Shown: one piece after another, positions 1 to 8,174 of the stretch | Position numbering within the stretch: the stretch's first letter is position 1 | Layout: the number at the start of each line of letters is the position of its first letter | NCBI GenBank assembly: GCA_038745625.1 | Contig: JBCDLG010000008.1 | Location: 1-54,120 of the forward strand | Source of the DNA: Parvularcula sp038745625 | Lineage (GTDB): Bacteria; Pseudomonadota; Alphaproteobacteria; Caulobacterales; Parvularculaceae | Direction of reading: 5' to 3' | Length of the DNA: 54,120 bases | The notes under the pieces: model-generated | Database searches by the model: none | The model's input: the letters and a program-made list of their open reading frames with translations, nothing else | Told to the model about the DNA's origin: nothing | Program-made: the position numbers and the translations under genes

Positions 1-141
1 CGGATGGTCTTCAACGAAGACGGCCGCGTCAAACTCGATATCGCTTTGGCCGAGGGCAAGAAAAACGTCGACAAACGCGAGACCGTCAAAGAGCGCGAAT
101 GGGGAAGGCAGAAGCAGCGCTTGATGAAGGATTTTGGCTAG
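1..141 (+). CDS. smpB: SsrA-binding protein SmpB, C-terminal end (partial)
   Basis: The reading frame is open from the first base and ends at the TAG at 139-141, giving the last 46 residues of the protein. The tail contains the conserved SmpB signature around KRETVKEREW and ends with a basic RLMKDFG segment. SmpB binds tmRNA and brings it to stalled ribosomes for trans-translation; its basic C-terminal tail occupies the empty mRNA channel in the decoding centre. The N-terminal OB-fold part lies outside the window. The call rests on the tail motif and its position directly before the stop, which matches the family. Confidence 0.9.
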   Translation, partial: RMVFNEDGRVKLDIALAEGKKNVDKRETVKEREWGRQKQRLMKDFG

Positions 142-228
142 CCTCACCCACTACGCTGGTTTTTTCTTATGTGCTGTCTTAACAGCCTGTTCTAGGCAGT
201 TGATCGTGGTGATCATCGGGGGTGGGCT

Positions 229-1113
229 TTGGACTCGATTCTGTTCTTCATTTCGACCGCATCACAACTTCAAATTATGGCCGCCGCGTTTGCGGTGGTT
301 GTTTTCGGTGCCGTAATTGCAGCGTGTACGCACAGGTCGCAAATGAGAATGCAGCGAGTGCCGTACTTTCTCACGATGTCCGCGATATCCTTCGGGGTGT
401 CCGTGTCCCAATTGGTTTGGCTGAATTCTCAGTCAATTCTGGGAATGAAATTGGCGGTCACAGTTTCTATAGCAGCCCTCACTGTGGCAGGATATCTTTA
501 CTATTCTTCTTCAATGAACAGATCGCGAGACATGGTCGAAAGTTGGAAGATGGCGCCGCTCGTCTTCGTTCCTTTTGGCGTTTTCTACTTGATGACGGAG
601 CCACCAAAAGACGAAGATCATCGATTGCGCGGACCAAAGAGAGATTTGTTCAACAAGGACCTTGCTGTTTTCACAGCTGTTTTACTTTGGTTCGCGGGCC
701 CCATTGTCGATTTTGGCTCAGGTCTTTATCAGGAAAAGAGCGCACAAAATCAAAGTCCCGACACGGCAACATATTTTGCAGACTTATCGATCGAGCGAGC
801 TGGGCTAACGCGCACTCTTGAAATGATGACGGAGGGAGTTGTTCTGCCTTTCGTTGTGGACGAGGTCACCTCTATCGTGGCGCTCGATGTGTCTGGGAAC
901 GAATTGAAACGAGTTTATTCAGTTGACATGATGGATCTCGAGTTTGGTGACTTATTTCTTGAAAGTGTAAGCCGCGGGATTTGCGTCAACGGAACGTTGC
1001 GTGCGTTCATTGATAATGGTGCCACGATCACGGAGGTCTGGTTGGATCCCGTTTCGAGCGAAATTGATCGGCTTCATGTAACGAAAAGTACCTGTGATCA
1101 GCTTGGGTTGTAA
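229..1113 (+). CDS. Unrecognised multi-pass membrane protein
   Basis: I do not recognise this family. The 294-residue product has about four hydrophobic segments (roughly residues 15-33, 45-65, 73-93 and 145-162), with a charged stretch near 122-143 between the last two. They are followed by a soluble C-terminal half of about 130 residues with two cysteines (in GICVNG and STCDQ). The start is uncertain: TTG at 229 has a G-rich stretch just upstream, and ATG at 277 would shorten the N-terminus by 16 residues. Base composition is clearly more AT-rich than the neighbours and codon use is less biased, which suggests recent acquisition next to the end of smpB. No partner gene shares its strand closely. 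Confidence 0.55.
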   Translation: MDSILFFISTASQLQIMAAAFAVVVFGAVIAACTHRSQMRMQRVPYFLTMSAISFGVSVSQLVWLNSQSILGMKLAVTVSIAALTVAGYLYYSSSMNRSRDMVESWKMAPLVFVPFGVFYLMTEPPKDEDHRLRGPKRDLFNKDLAVFTAVLLWFAGPIVDFGSGLYQEKSAQNQSPDTATYFADLSIERAGLTRTLEMMTEGVVLPFVVDEVTSIVALDVSGNELKRVYSVDMMDLEFGDLFLESVSRGICVNGTLRAFIDNGATITEVWLDPVSSEIDRLHVTKSTCDQLGL

Positions 1114-1201
1114 GGGCTCTTCGTAAGCCTTGAGCTCTTTTCAGCCGCCGAGCGACCCGTTTCAAAGTTGGTGCACTGCTCAATACTGGTCTCATGGGCT
1201 A

Positions 1202-2002
1202 TCACGCTTCCCGTGGCGGGCCCCAGATCCATCCACGTGTGCTGATCACCCGGCCTTGACCCCGGCGGGACAAGATAAGCGTCAGCACGATCGACAGGAC
1301 GATCACACCCAGCCGAGCATTGTTGGCAGCCGTGTCCCCCATGGCTGTGTCGGAGACATCGAAGAGGGACCAAATCAGGTTCATCAGCACATGGAAGGAT
1401 ATCGGCACCCAGATGTTGAAGTCCCATTCGGTGTACAGCCAGGCAAACCACAGACCACCGGTCGCCGTGATCGCAAAGATGCCTGCTGCTTCTCCGGCGG
1501 AGCCGCCTTGGTAGAGGTGCCCAGCGCCGAAAACGATTGCGCCTAAGAGCGCCGACGGCAGGAAACCCATTCCCGCAAACCGGAACAGGAAGCCGAACAG
1601 GAAGGCGCGGTAGAAGATCTCCTCCATTGTGCCTGGCAGGAAAGAGCCGGTCATCGCTTCGATAAAGAGGTCCTCGGGCGGGCTGAACGAGCCGGTGACC
1701 AGGAACGTGATCGTCATGATACTCGTGCAGAGAAGAGCAAAGGCGAATGCGACGGGCAGTGAGCGATTGAAGCCGAGCGAGACCAGTGCCTGCTTAGGGC
1801 CAAAGAAAAGGAACGCCGCCAAGAGGGGGACAAGCAGCCACGGGCTATAGCGCAAGAGCGTGATACCGAGCAGCCGGTGATAGCCGACCGCGTCTGGGTC
1901 CCAAAACGTCTTGAAGGGAAGCCAGATATAGGTGTCCACGACGAAGAAAACGGTGATGGTAATCAGCGCAACCGCCCAGCGCGGCCATGATGTTGTGATC
2001 AT
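1202..2002 (-). CDS. CPBP-family intramembrane glutamic protease (CAAX-like)
   Basis: The protein is a polytopic membrane protein of 266 residues carrying the CPBP (Abi/CAAX protease-like) signature: EEIFYR at about residues 127-132, an FGAGH motif ending at His162, and a third motif HVLMN with His204 and Asn208. These glutamate and histidine residues form the membrane-embedded catalytic site in Rce1-type proteases. In bacteria, members act in prenyl-protein-like processing or bacteriocin self-immunity, but the substrate here cannot be inferred. The ATG at 2002 was chosen because a GAGGGCAG ribosome-binding site precedes it and the upstream extension is low-complexity and basic. The gene is single and divergent from the DUF985 cupin. 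Confidence 0.85.
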   Translation of the reverse strand: MITTSWPRWAVALITITVFFVVDTYIWLPFKTFWDPDAVGYHRLLGITLLRYSPWLLVPLLAAFLFFGPKQALVSLGFNRSLPVAFAFALLCTSIMTITFLVTGSFSPPEDLFIEAMTGSFLPGTMEEIFYRAFLFGFLFRFAGMGFLPSALLGAIVFGAGHLYQGGSAGEAAGIFAITATGGLWFAWLYTEWDFNIWVPISFHVLMNLIWSLFDVSDTAMGDTAANNARLGVIVLSIVLTLILSRRGQGRVISTRGWIWGPPREA

Positions 2003-2097
2003 TGATCTGCCCTCGACCTTGTGGACATCCGCCGCTTGAGCCCCCACCGTGCCCATTGGCTGCGAGATGCGCCGCCCCCCGAAATATGGAGACCACC

Positions 2098-2511
2098 ATG
2101 AGCCTCGCAAGTGCCGACGACATCATCAAGGAGCTGGACCTCTCTCCGCATCCGGAGGGTGGGTGGTATCGGCGGACGTTTGAGGATCCTCGGCAGGTGG
2201 ATGGGCGGCCGGTGGGGACGGCGATCTATTATCTCCTCAAAAAGGGTGAGCGTTCGCATTGGCATCGGGTCGATGCTTCGGAGATTTGGCATTATTATGC
2301 TGGTGATCCGCTGCTCCTCCGTGTAGGGTCAGATAAGCACTATCATCTGGGAACGGATTTCGCGAATGGTGAGCAACCGCAGGCCATCGTGCCGACCGGC
2401 GCGTGGCAATCGGCCGAGGCTTTAGGCGCGTGGACCCTGGTCGGCTGCACCGTCTGTCCCGGGTTCCAGTTTGAAGGCTTTGAACTCGCGCCGCCGGATT
2501 TTGAGCCTTAA
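2098..2511 (+). CDS. DUF985 cupin-superfamily protein
   Basis: This small 137-residue protein carries the DUF985 pattern: an opening PHPEGGWYRRTF block, a GTAIYYLL strand, the HWHRVDASEIWHYYAG core, and a VGCTVCPGFQFEGFEL end. DUF985 proteins adopt a single-domain cupin beta-barrel; the histidines in HWHRV and IWHYY are the likely ligand or metal-site residues. The biological substrate of the family is not established. ATG 2098 is preferred over the in-frame ATG at 2086 because a GGAG lies six bases upstream. Its stop overlaps the stop of the convergent threonine synthase gene (shared TTAA at 2508-2511). Confidence 0.85.
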   Translation: MSLASADDIIKELDLSPHPEGGWYRRTFEDPRQVDGRPVGTAIYYLLKKGERSHWHRVDASEIWHYYAGDPLLLRVGSDKHYHLGTDFANGEQPQAIVPTGAWQSAEALGAWTLVGCTVCPGFQFEGFELAPPDFEP

Positions 2512-3719
2512 GCGAACCGTCCGTAGTCAATCGGCTGCGTCCGGTCGACGGTGCCGATCTCGGCGGTCATGGGGTATTTGAGGCCCGTGGCGCAGTTGAA
2601 GAGCACCGCGCGGTCGCTCTTGCTGACAAGGCCGGTGTCCAACGACTTCCTATACGCAGCATAGGTCGCAGCGCCTTCTGGGCAGAGGAGGAAGCCCTCG
2701 TCTTTCGCGACCTCGGCCCAGGAGGCGAAGATATCCTCCTCCTCAACGGCCATGGCGAAACCTTCGGATTCTCTCACCACACGGAGGATCATGAAATCTC
2801 CCACCGCGACGGGCACGCGGATGCCTGCAGCTGCCGTGTGGGCGTTCTCCCACAAAGGCGCGTGCTCCTCACCGTCCTCAAAGGCTTTGACGATCGGCGC
2901 GCAGCCTGATGCCTGCACTGCGACCATCCGTGGGCGGTGGGAGCCGATGAAACCCATCTCTTCAAGCTCATCGAATGCCTTCCACATGCCGATCAGGCCC
3001 GTGCCGCCGCCGGTGGGATAGAAGATGACATCAGGCAGTTCCCAACCGAGCTGTTCAGCGAGCTCGAGCCCCATCGTCTTCTTACCCTCAATCCGGTAGG
3101 GCTCTTTCAAGGTTGAGACATCGAACCAGCCGACCGTTTCCTTCCCTTCACCGACGATCTTGCCGCAATCATTGATCAGGCCGTTGACGACATAAACATC
3201 CGCCCCTTGAAAGGCGATCTCGTCGATGTTCACCTGCGGTGTGTCATCAGGGCAGAAGACCGTGCTGTTGATCCCCGCGGCACTGGCATAGGCGGCGAGG
3301 GCGGCACCTGCATTGCCGTTCGTGGGCATCGCCATATGCTTGATACCAAACTCCTTGGCCATGGAGACGGCAAGGGCGAGACCGCGCGCTTTGAACGAGC
3401 CCGTCGGCAGGCGCCCCTCATCTTTCACCAAGAGCGGGCCGCCGCCGAGTTTTCCTTCGGTCCGTTCAAGGCGGATGATCGGGGTGACGACCTCGCCGAG
3501 CGAGACCCGATTCTCTGCATGCTGCACGGGAAGCAGCTCGCGGTAGCGCCAAAGACCTTCGGTACGGTCCTTCAGAATGTCCTTGGTCAGCGCATCTTTG
3601 ACCTTATCAAGGTCGTAGCGGACGATGATCGGCCGCCCGACGCGAGAGAGGCCATGGGGCTCGCCCGCCGGATAGTGCTCTCCGGTCATGGCGCATTCGA
3701 GATGGGTGACAAAACTCAT
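2508..3719 (-). CDS. thrC: Threonine synthase (PLP-dependent)
   Basis: The enzyme converts O-phosphohomoserine to threonine using pyridoxal phosphate. The 403-residue sequence is of fold-type II: the PLP lysine sits in LPTGSFKARG (Lys110), a TNGNAGAALA segment follows, and a phosphate-binding TGGGTGLIG loop lies near residue 238. The N-terminus keeps a degenerate version of the zinc-ribbon-like segment seen in archaeal-type threonine synthases (LECAMTGEHYP, then RPIIVRYDL). The ATG overlaps the stop of the upstream aldehyde dehydrogenase by 4 nt, so the two are co-transcribed. Related enzymes such as threonine dehydratase or cysteate synthase share the fold, so substrate identity is inferred from overall similarity. 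Confidence 0.8.
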   Translation of the reverse strand: MSFVTHLECAMTGEHYPAGEPHGLSRVGRPIIVRYDLDKVKDALTKDILKDRTEGLWRYRELLPVQHAENRVSLGEVVTPIIRLERTEGKLGGGPLLVKDEGRLPTGSFKARGLALAVSMAKEFGIKHMAMPTNGNAGAALAAYASAAGINSTVFCPDDTPQVNIDEIAFQGADVYVVNGLINDCGKIVGEGKETVGWFDVSTLKEPYRIEGKKTMGLELAEQLGWELPDVIFYPTGGGTGLIGMWKAFDELEEMGFIGSHRPRMVAVQASGCAPIVKAFEDGEEHAPLWENAHTAAAGIRVPVAVGDFMILRVVRESEGFAMAVEEEDIFASWAEVAKDEGFLLCPEGAATYAAYRKSLDTGLVSKSDRAVLFNCATGLKYPMTAEIGTVDRTQPIDYGRFA

Positions 3720-5098
3720 AGTCCACTCACTGTCACGGTTTTCTTGTTGACGAAAGCCATCATGCCGTCTTTCGCGAGTTCCCGTCCGTAGCCGGAGGTC
3801 TTGACCCCGCCAAAGGGCAGTTTGGGGTCGGACGCGACGATGCGGTTTACGGCGGTGCAGCCCGCGTCGATCCGCCGAACCGCATGCAGGACATCGGCCT
3901 CGTCTTGGGTGAAGATGGCCGAGCCCAGGCCGAAGGGCGTGTCATTGGCGAGCTCAATCGCCGCTTCCAAGCTCGGCACCCGGTGCATCAGCGCGACGGG
4001 ACCGAAGATCTCCTCACGGAAGGCGGGGGCCGCTTCGGGGATGTCCTCAAGCATGCCGGGCGCGAACCAATATCCGCCTTCAAAGCCCTCGACCGCTGTC
4101 GTCTCCGCGCCGAAGACTCGTGTGGCGCCGGCCTCAACGCTCTGGTCGACCAGGGCGACGACCTCGTCGAGGCCTGACTTTGTCGCCAGCGGCCCGATAT
4201 CGGTATCCTCGGCAAGCGGATCACCGACTTTGAGGGCCTGCATCGCGGCAGCCATCTTGTCCCGGAATGTCACATAAACGTCTGTGTGCGCCAAGAAACG
4301 CTTGGCAGCGATGCAGCTTTGGCCATTGTTCATGGTCCGGCCAACCACCGCGGCCTTCACCGCCGCATCGATATCCGCGGACGGCATGACGATGAACGGG
4401 TCCGAGCCGCCCAGTTCGAGGACGGAGGGTTTGATCATCTCGCCCGATGTCTTGCCCACCGCCGATCCTGCGGGCCCGGATCCCGTGAGCGTCGCACCGC
4501 GCACCCGGGGATCGCGTAAGATGGCGTCGACGGCGCCTGATCCGATCAGCAAGGTCTGGAAGCTGCCCTCGGGGAAACCCGCCGCGCGGATCACATCTTC
4601 GATAGCGAGGGCGGATTGAGGGACATTGGAGGCGTGTTTTAGGAGCCCAGGGTTCCCTGCCATCAGCGCTGGCGCTGCGAATCGGAAGACCTGCCAAAAG
4701 GGGAAGTTCCAGGGCATCACAGCCAGGATCGGCCCCAGCGGCAGATGGGCCACATAGGCGCGCCCCTCGGCGATCTCGATCTCCTCATCAGCCAAAAAGC
4801 CGGGGCCCTGCTCGGCGTAGTAGCGGCACACACTGGCGCATTTGGCGACCTCGGCGCGGGCGGCAGTGATGGTTTTCCCCATCTCTTGCGTCGCGGTGAA
4901 AGCGAGGGCCTCTTGCCGTTCGTCCAGCAAATCGGCGAGGCGCAGGAGCGCTGCGGCCCTGTCACTGAGCGGCATGCTGCGCAGCGAATCGACGGCCTCC
5001 TCGGCTGCGGTGATGGCCGTTTCAATGCCCTCGGCGCTGAGAGGATCGAACGCCTCGATGAGATTTCCGGTCGCGGGATTGGTGGTCGTGATGCTCAT
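3716..5098 (-). CDS. NAD(P)-dependent aldehyde dehydrogenase, succinate-semialdehyde type
   Basis: This 460-residue member of the aldehyde dehydrogenase superfamily has the oxyanion asparagine in MPWNFPFWQ (Asn131), the general-base glutamate in LELGGSDPF (Glu228) and the catalytic cysteine in NNGQSCIAAKRF (Cys262). The GQSC-IAAKRF form and the short length are typical of the GabD1/Sad-like succinate-semialdehyde dehydrogenase subgroup, which oxidises semialdehydes to acids. It is the first gene of a two-gene unit with threonine synthase (4-nt overlap), which hints at amino-acid or semialdehyde metabolism. The exact aldehyde is inferred. The start is followed by a normal N-terminal NPATG motif. 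Confidence 0.85.
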   Translation of the reverse strand: MSITTTNPATGNLIEAFDPLSAEGIETAITAAEEAVDSLRSMPLSDRAAALLRLADLLDERQEALAFTATQEMGKTITAARAEVAKCASVCRYYAEQGPGFLADEEIEIAEGRAYVAHLPLGPILAVMPWNFPFWQVFRFAAPALMAGNPGLLKHASNVPQSALAIEDVIRAAGFPEGSFQTLLIGSGAVDAILRDPRVRGATLTGSGPAGSAVGKTSGEMIKPSVLELGGSDPFIVMPSADIDAAVKAAVVGRTMNNGQSCIAAKRFLAHTDVYVTFRDKMAAAMQALKVGDPLAEDTDIGPLATKSGLDEVVALVDQSVEAGATRVFGAETTAVEGFEGGYWFAPGMLEDIPEAAPAFREEIFGPVALMHRVPSLEAAIELANDTPFGLGSAIFTQDEADVLHAVRRIDAGCTAVNRIVASDPKLPFGGVKTSGYGRELAKDGMMAFVNKKTVTVSGL

Positions 5099-5160
5099 GA
5101 CGGGTTGCTAACACGGAAGCCATGGAACCGTCCGCCCGTTTCGTGCAGACGGGTGGCATT

Positions 5161-5850
5161 ATGACTCTGTGGGAACGAATTGCGGCCATTCTTGAGGCGG
5201 CGAGGGAGCAGACCCTCGGCGCTGTCATGGAGGCGATGGAGGAGCGGAAGCGCAAACGCGATGCCGCTGTGTTCTCGATCGCGTTGATTGGCCTTTCCGC
5301 CAAAATGGCGAAAGCCGACGGTATCGCGACGGAAGACGAGTTCTGCGCCTTTCGTGACTTCTTTTCCGTGCCAGAAGGCGAAGAATCGCGGGTACGGATT
5401 GTTTATGATCTTGCCAAAGCGGATGTTGCTGGCTTCGACAGCTATGCGCGGCAAGTGGGCAAGCTCTTTGCGGGGGAGACCTCGGTTTTAGAAGATGTGC
5501 TTGATTGCCTTTTCCACGTCGCGATGGCGGACGGCATTTTGCACCCTGGCGAGCTGGAGCTGCTTGGTGTCGCCAAGGAAGCGTTCGACCTGAGCGATGC
5601 CTGCTTCCGCCGGGTTAAGGCGGCGCATGTCGGTCTTGATGATGATGATCCCTATACGATCCTTGGGGTCGATCCTGATATCCAAACCGATGAGCTGAAA
5701 TCGACCTATCGTGATCTTGTCAAACAGCACCATCCAGATGTTATGATCGCGCGCGGCGTTCCGGCCGAGCTGCTTTCGATCGCCGAGCACCGGATGGCAG
5801 CGATCAACACAGCCTATGAAAAGGCGATGGAAGAGCGGGCTGCGGCGTGA
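5161..5850 (+). CDS. TerB-like/J-domain protein (DjlA-type co-chaperone)
   Basis: The 229-residue product combines a helical TerB-like region (about residues 30-150, with the paired acidic signatures AKADGIATEDEF and AMADGILHPGEL) with a C-terminal J domain (about 162-225) holding the essential HPD tripeptide in KQHHPDVM. This order resembles DjlA-type membrane co-chaperones, but no transmembrane anchor is visible, so a cytosolic DnaK-stimulating role is likely. ATG 5161 is preferred over 5122 because it starts the conserved-looking helix and has a G-rich site upstream. Its stop overlaps the GTG start of the PhzF gene by 4 nt, so they form an operon. Confidence 0.8.
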   Translation: MTLWERIAAILEAAREQTLGAVMEAMEERKRKRDAAVFSIALIGLSAKMAKADGIATEDEFCAFRDFFSVPEGEESRVRIVYDLAKADVAGFDSYARQVGKLFAGETSVLEDVLDCLFHVAMADGILHPGELELLGVAKEAFDLSDACFRRVKAAHVGLDDDDPYTILGVDPDIQTDELKSTYRDLVKQHHPDVMIARGVPAELLSIAEHRMAAINTAYEKAMEERAAA

Positions 5851-6653
5851 CGAGCTACGATTTCTATCAGGTTGATGCGTTTACGGATCAGCCGTTTGCC
5901 GGGAATCCTGCCGCGGTGATGCTGCTGGACGCATGGTTGCCTGACGACATGCTGGCGAAGATCGCGGCCGAGCATAACCTGGCCGAGACGGCGTATCTCG
6001 TGAAACGTTCAGCTGGGCATTATGACCTCCGCTGGTTCACGCCTGCGGTCGAGGTGCCGCTCTGCGGCCATGCGACCCTTGCCTCAGCCCATGTGCTTTA
6101 TACGGAGTTTGGTGAGACCTCGGATCGTTTGACGTTTGAGACCAAGTCAGGACCGCTTCACGTTGCGCGCCAAGAGGGCGGCTACACCCTCGACTTGCCT
6201 GCCGACCCGCCAGAACGGGCGGAGCTGCATCCAGCGGTTGGGAAGGCGCTTGGTGCAGAGCCGCTGGAACTCTATGTCGGGCGTCTCTTCCTTCTCGCCG
6301 TCTACGGAACGGAGGACGACGTGCGGGGCCTCACACCGGATCTCAGCGCGGTGGAGCGGCTCGGTCAGTCCGTCGCCAAGGACGAGGTCTGCGTGACGGC
6401 GCATGGGCGGGATGTGGATTTCGTCAGCAGGCTGTTTGCTCCGTCGATTGGCATACCGGAGGATCCTTTCACCGGTTCGACCCATGCGATGCTGACGCCG
6501 TTCTGGGCCGAACGGCTTGGCAAGACCGAGCTGACCGCACATCAGGCCAGCGCACGCGGTGGCGATGCAACCTGCTATTTGTCAGGCGACCGGGTTCTCT
6601 TGTTGGGAAGCGCCGTGACGATGATCCGAGGACAGATTATAATCCAGGGTTAG
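5847..6653 (+). CDS. PhzF-family isomerase/epimerase-like protein
   Basis: The 268-residue protein matches the PhzF fold. It opens with the conserved DAFTDQPFAGNPAAV segment, then AAEHNLAETAYLV with the catalytic glutamate (Glu47), LCGHATLASAHV, and near the C-terminus EDPFTGSTHAML. PhzF itself isomerises trans-2,3-dihydro-3-hydroxyanthranilate in phenazine synthesis. No other phenazine gene is present here, so this is more likely one of the many housekeeping PhzF-like proteins (YddE/YHI9 type) of unknown substrate. It starts at GTG 5847, overlapping the J-domain gene, which implies translational coupling. Confidence 0.88.
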   Translation: MTSYDFYQVDAFTDQPFAGNPAAVMLLDAWLPDDMLAKIAAEHNLAETAYLVKRSAGHYDLRWFTPAVEVPLCGHATLASAHVLYTEFGETSDRLTFETKSGPLHVARQEGGYTLDLPADPPERAELHPAVGKALGAEPLELYVGRLFLLAVYGTEDDVRGLTPDLSAVERLGQSVAKDEVCVTAHGRDVDFVSRLFAPSIGIPEDPFTGSTHAMLTPFWAERLGKTELTAHQASARGGDATCYLSGDRVLLLGSAVTMIRGQIIIQG

Positions 6654-6736
6654 CGCCTTCGTCGGTGAGCTGCAGTTCCATCTAGAGGCGCTGCTATGAA
6701 TCGTCTAACAGCTTGTGAGTGCTGGCTAGTGGGAGA

Positions 6737-7093
6737 ATGTCTGTGGGCAAAGCGATAACCATCCTGGCAGTGTTGGCAGCGTTTTCGGCGGGATCCGCGT
6801 GGGCGTCACATCCATGGACTGGCCCCGTGAAAGTGGCCACGGTGCAGCTTGATAGCAATGGTGATGCGCTCATTACACTGACGGAGTATCACGCCGATAC
6901 GGTGTGCGGGCCGACCGGTAACGATCAAAAGCGTTATCGCATCTCCTATCCAGCGTCCGAGCCTGAAAAATTCTATAACGGTGCCTATGCGATGGCTCTC
7001 ACGGCCGTCAGTTCAGGCGCCGATGTCTATCTTCGCGGCAATGGGTGTTCGGGAACAATCCCGACGGTTCGGAACATCAGGATCGACAACTAA
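6737..7093 (+). CDS. Small secreted hypothetical protein
   Basis: This 118-residue protein is not one I recognise. It begins with a clear Sec signal peptide (positive start, hydrophobic core AITILAVLAAF, then SAGSAWASHP with likely cleavage after ASA/AWAS). The mature part is about 95 residues with two cysteines, in TVCGPTG and GNGCSG, that could form one disulfide, and is otherwise beta-rich in appearance. ATG 6737 was chosen because GGGAGA lies just upstream. It is likely periplasmic or extracellular. It ends against the convergent DMT transporter with a short overlap of stops. Confidence 0.65.
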   Translation: MSVGKAITILAVLAAFSAGSAWASHPWTGPVKVATVQLDSNGDALITLTEYHADTVCGPTGNDQKRYRISYPASEPEKFYNGAYAMALTAVSSGADVYLRGNGCSGTIPTVRNIRIDN

Positions 7094-8088
7094 GGTTGAT
7101 CAGAAGGCTGGTGTCGCTCATTGGATGACGCTTTTCTGCTCGGGAACGCCGTGACGATGATCCGGGGCAAGATCTCTTTTTGAAGCCTCGCAAACACCCC
7201 GCGGGTGAGCGAGATGCCCAGGAAAATCGTCAGAAGCCCAACCGCTTGGTTGAGGGTGAAGGCTTCGGAGAAGATGATGATCCCTAAGATGACCGAAACC
7301 ACCGGCGCGACGTAGGCGCTGGTGGAGAGAAAACTCGCGCCCGCTCGGCGCACCACGGTGACGACGCAGATGGCCGTCAGGCCCGTGGGTCCCAAACCAA
7401 GATAGGCAAGTGCCCAGAGGCCCTGGCCGTTTACAGCGCTCCAATCAGCGAAGAACAAAGGCGGCGTGGTGATGATCGCTGAGCACAGCATCATCGCCGT
7501 GGTGAAACTCCGTACCGGGACTTCGGGCGCGCGCCGCATCACGATGCCCGTCGCCGCATAGCCAAGGATGGCGAGCATCAGGAGACCCTGGCCATAGAGC
7601 GTGCCCTCGGCGCCGGTGAGGGCTGCGGGGCCGATCAGGATCAAAACGCCCACCGTGCCCACCGCAACCCCGGCGAGGGACCGCCTGGTGAGCGGCTCAC
7701 CGGCGAAGGCCGCGGCCACCAGCACCGTGATCACCGGCAGGAACGACATGAAGATCCCCGCCATAATCGAGGAGACCTCCTGCTGCGCCAGCGGAAACAG
7801 CGTGAAGGGGATGGCGTAGCCTGTTGCACCGGCCGCGGCGGCATAGCCCCAGGCGATCCAGTCGGCTTTGGTTCGTATGCCCAGCAAAGGACGGCCGGTG
7901 CCGAGGGTGAAGACGACCAGGACGAGGGTGGCGAGCCACAGGCGGACCCCAGCGATGATCGCAGGGGGCGCCCCTTCAATGGCGACGTTGATCGCCGCTG
8001 GTGCTGACCCGCCGACAAAGGCCACGGCTGCCCACATGAGCCAGTCGGCGCGGTTTGGTTCTTGTGGGGGGGCAATCGTGTGCGACAT
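7090..8088 (-). CDS. EamA/DMT-family transporter
   Basis: The 332-residue polytopic protein has the ten-helix, two-repeat layout of the drug/metabolite transporter superfamily, with two EamA repeats (roughly residues 12-145 and 165-300). Typical features are the PAAINVAIEGAPP helix, a second repeat starting GLLMLAILGYAATG, and the conserved SAYVAPVVSVILG helix near the end. Members export amino acids, nucleobases or metabolites through the inner membrane; the cargo cannot be inferred. ATG 8088 is the sensible start, because the longer open frame upstream is an arginine-rich non-conserved extension that runs into the promoter of the divergent M28 peptidase. Confidence 0.85.
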   Translation of the reverse strand: MSHTIAPPQEPNRADWLMWAAVAFVGGSAPAAINVAIEGAPPAIIAGVRLWLATLVLVVFTLGTGRPLLGIRTKADWIAWGYAAAAGATGYAIPFTLFPLAQQEVSSIMAGIFMSFLPVITVLVAAAFAGEPLTRRSLAGVAVGTVGVLILIGPAALTGAEGTLYGQGLLMLAILGYAATGIVMRRAPEVPVRSFTTAMMLCSAIITTPPLFFADWSAVNGQGLWALAYLGLGPTGLTAICVVTVVRRAGASFLSTSAYVAPVVSVILGIIIFSEAFTLNQAVGLLTIFLGISLTRGVFARLQKEILPRIIVTAFPSRKASSNERHQPSDQP

Positions 8089-8174
8089 CGACCAACGCCT
8101 AGGTCGCGGACGCGACGGTCGCAACCGGCTGGCTAGCCGCACCTGGTGTGCTAGGGCCCGCTTCGGCAAAGCGG

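Noticed and set aside
5847..6653. Phenazine biosynthesis from PhzF
   Set aside because: No other phz gene is present; PhzF-like proteins are common without phenazines.
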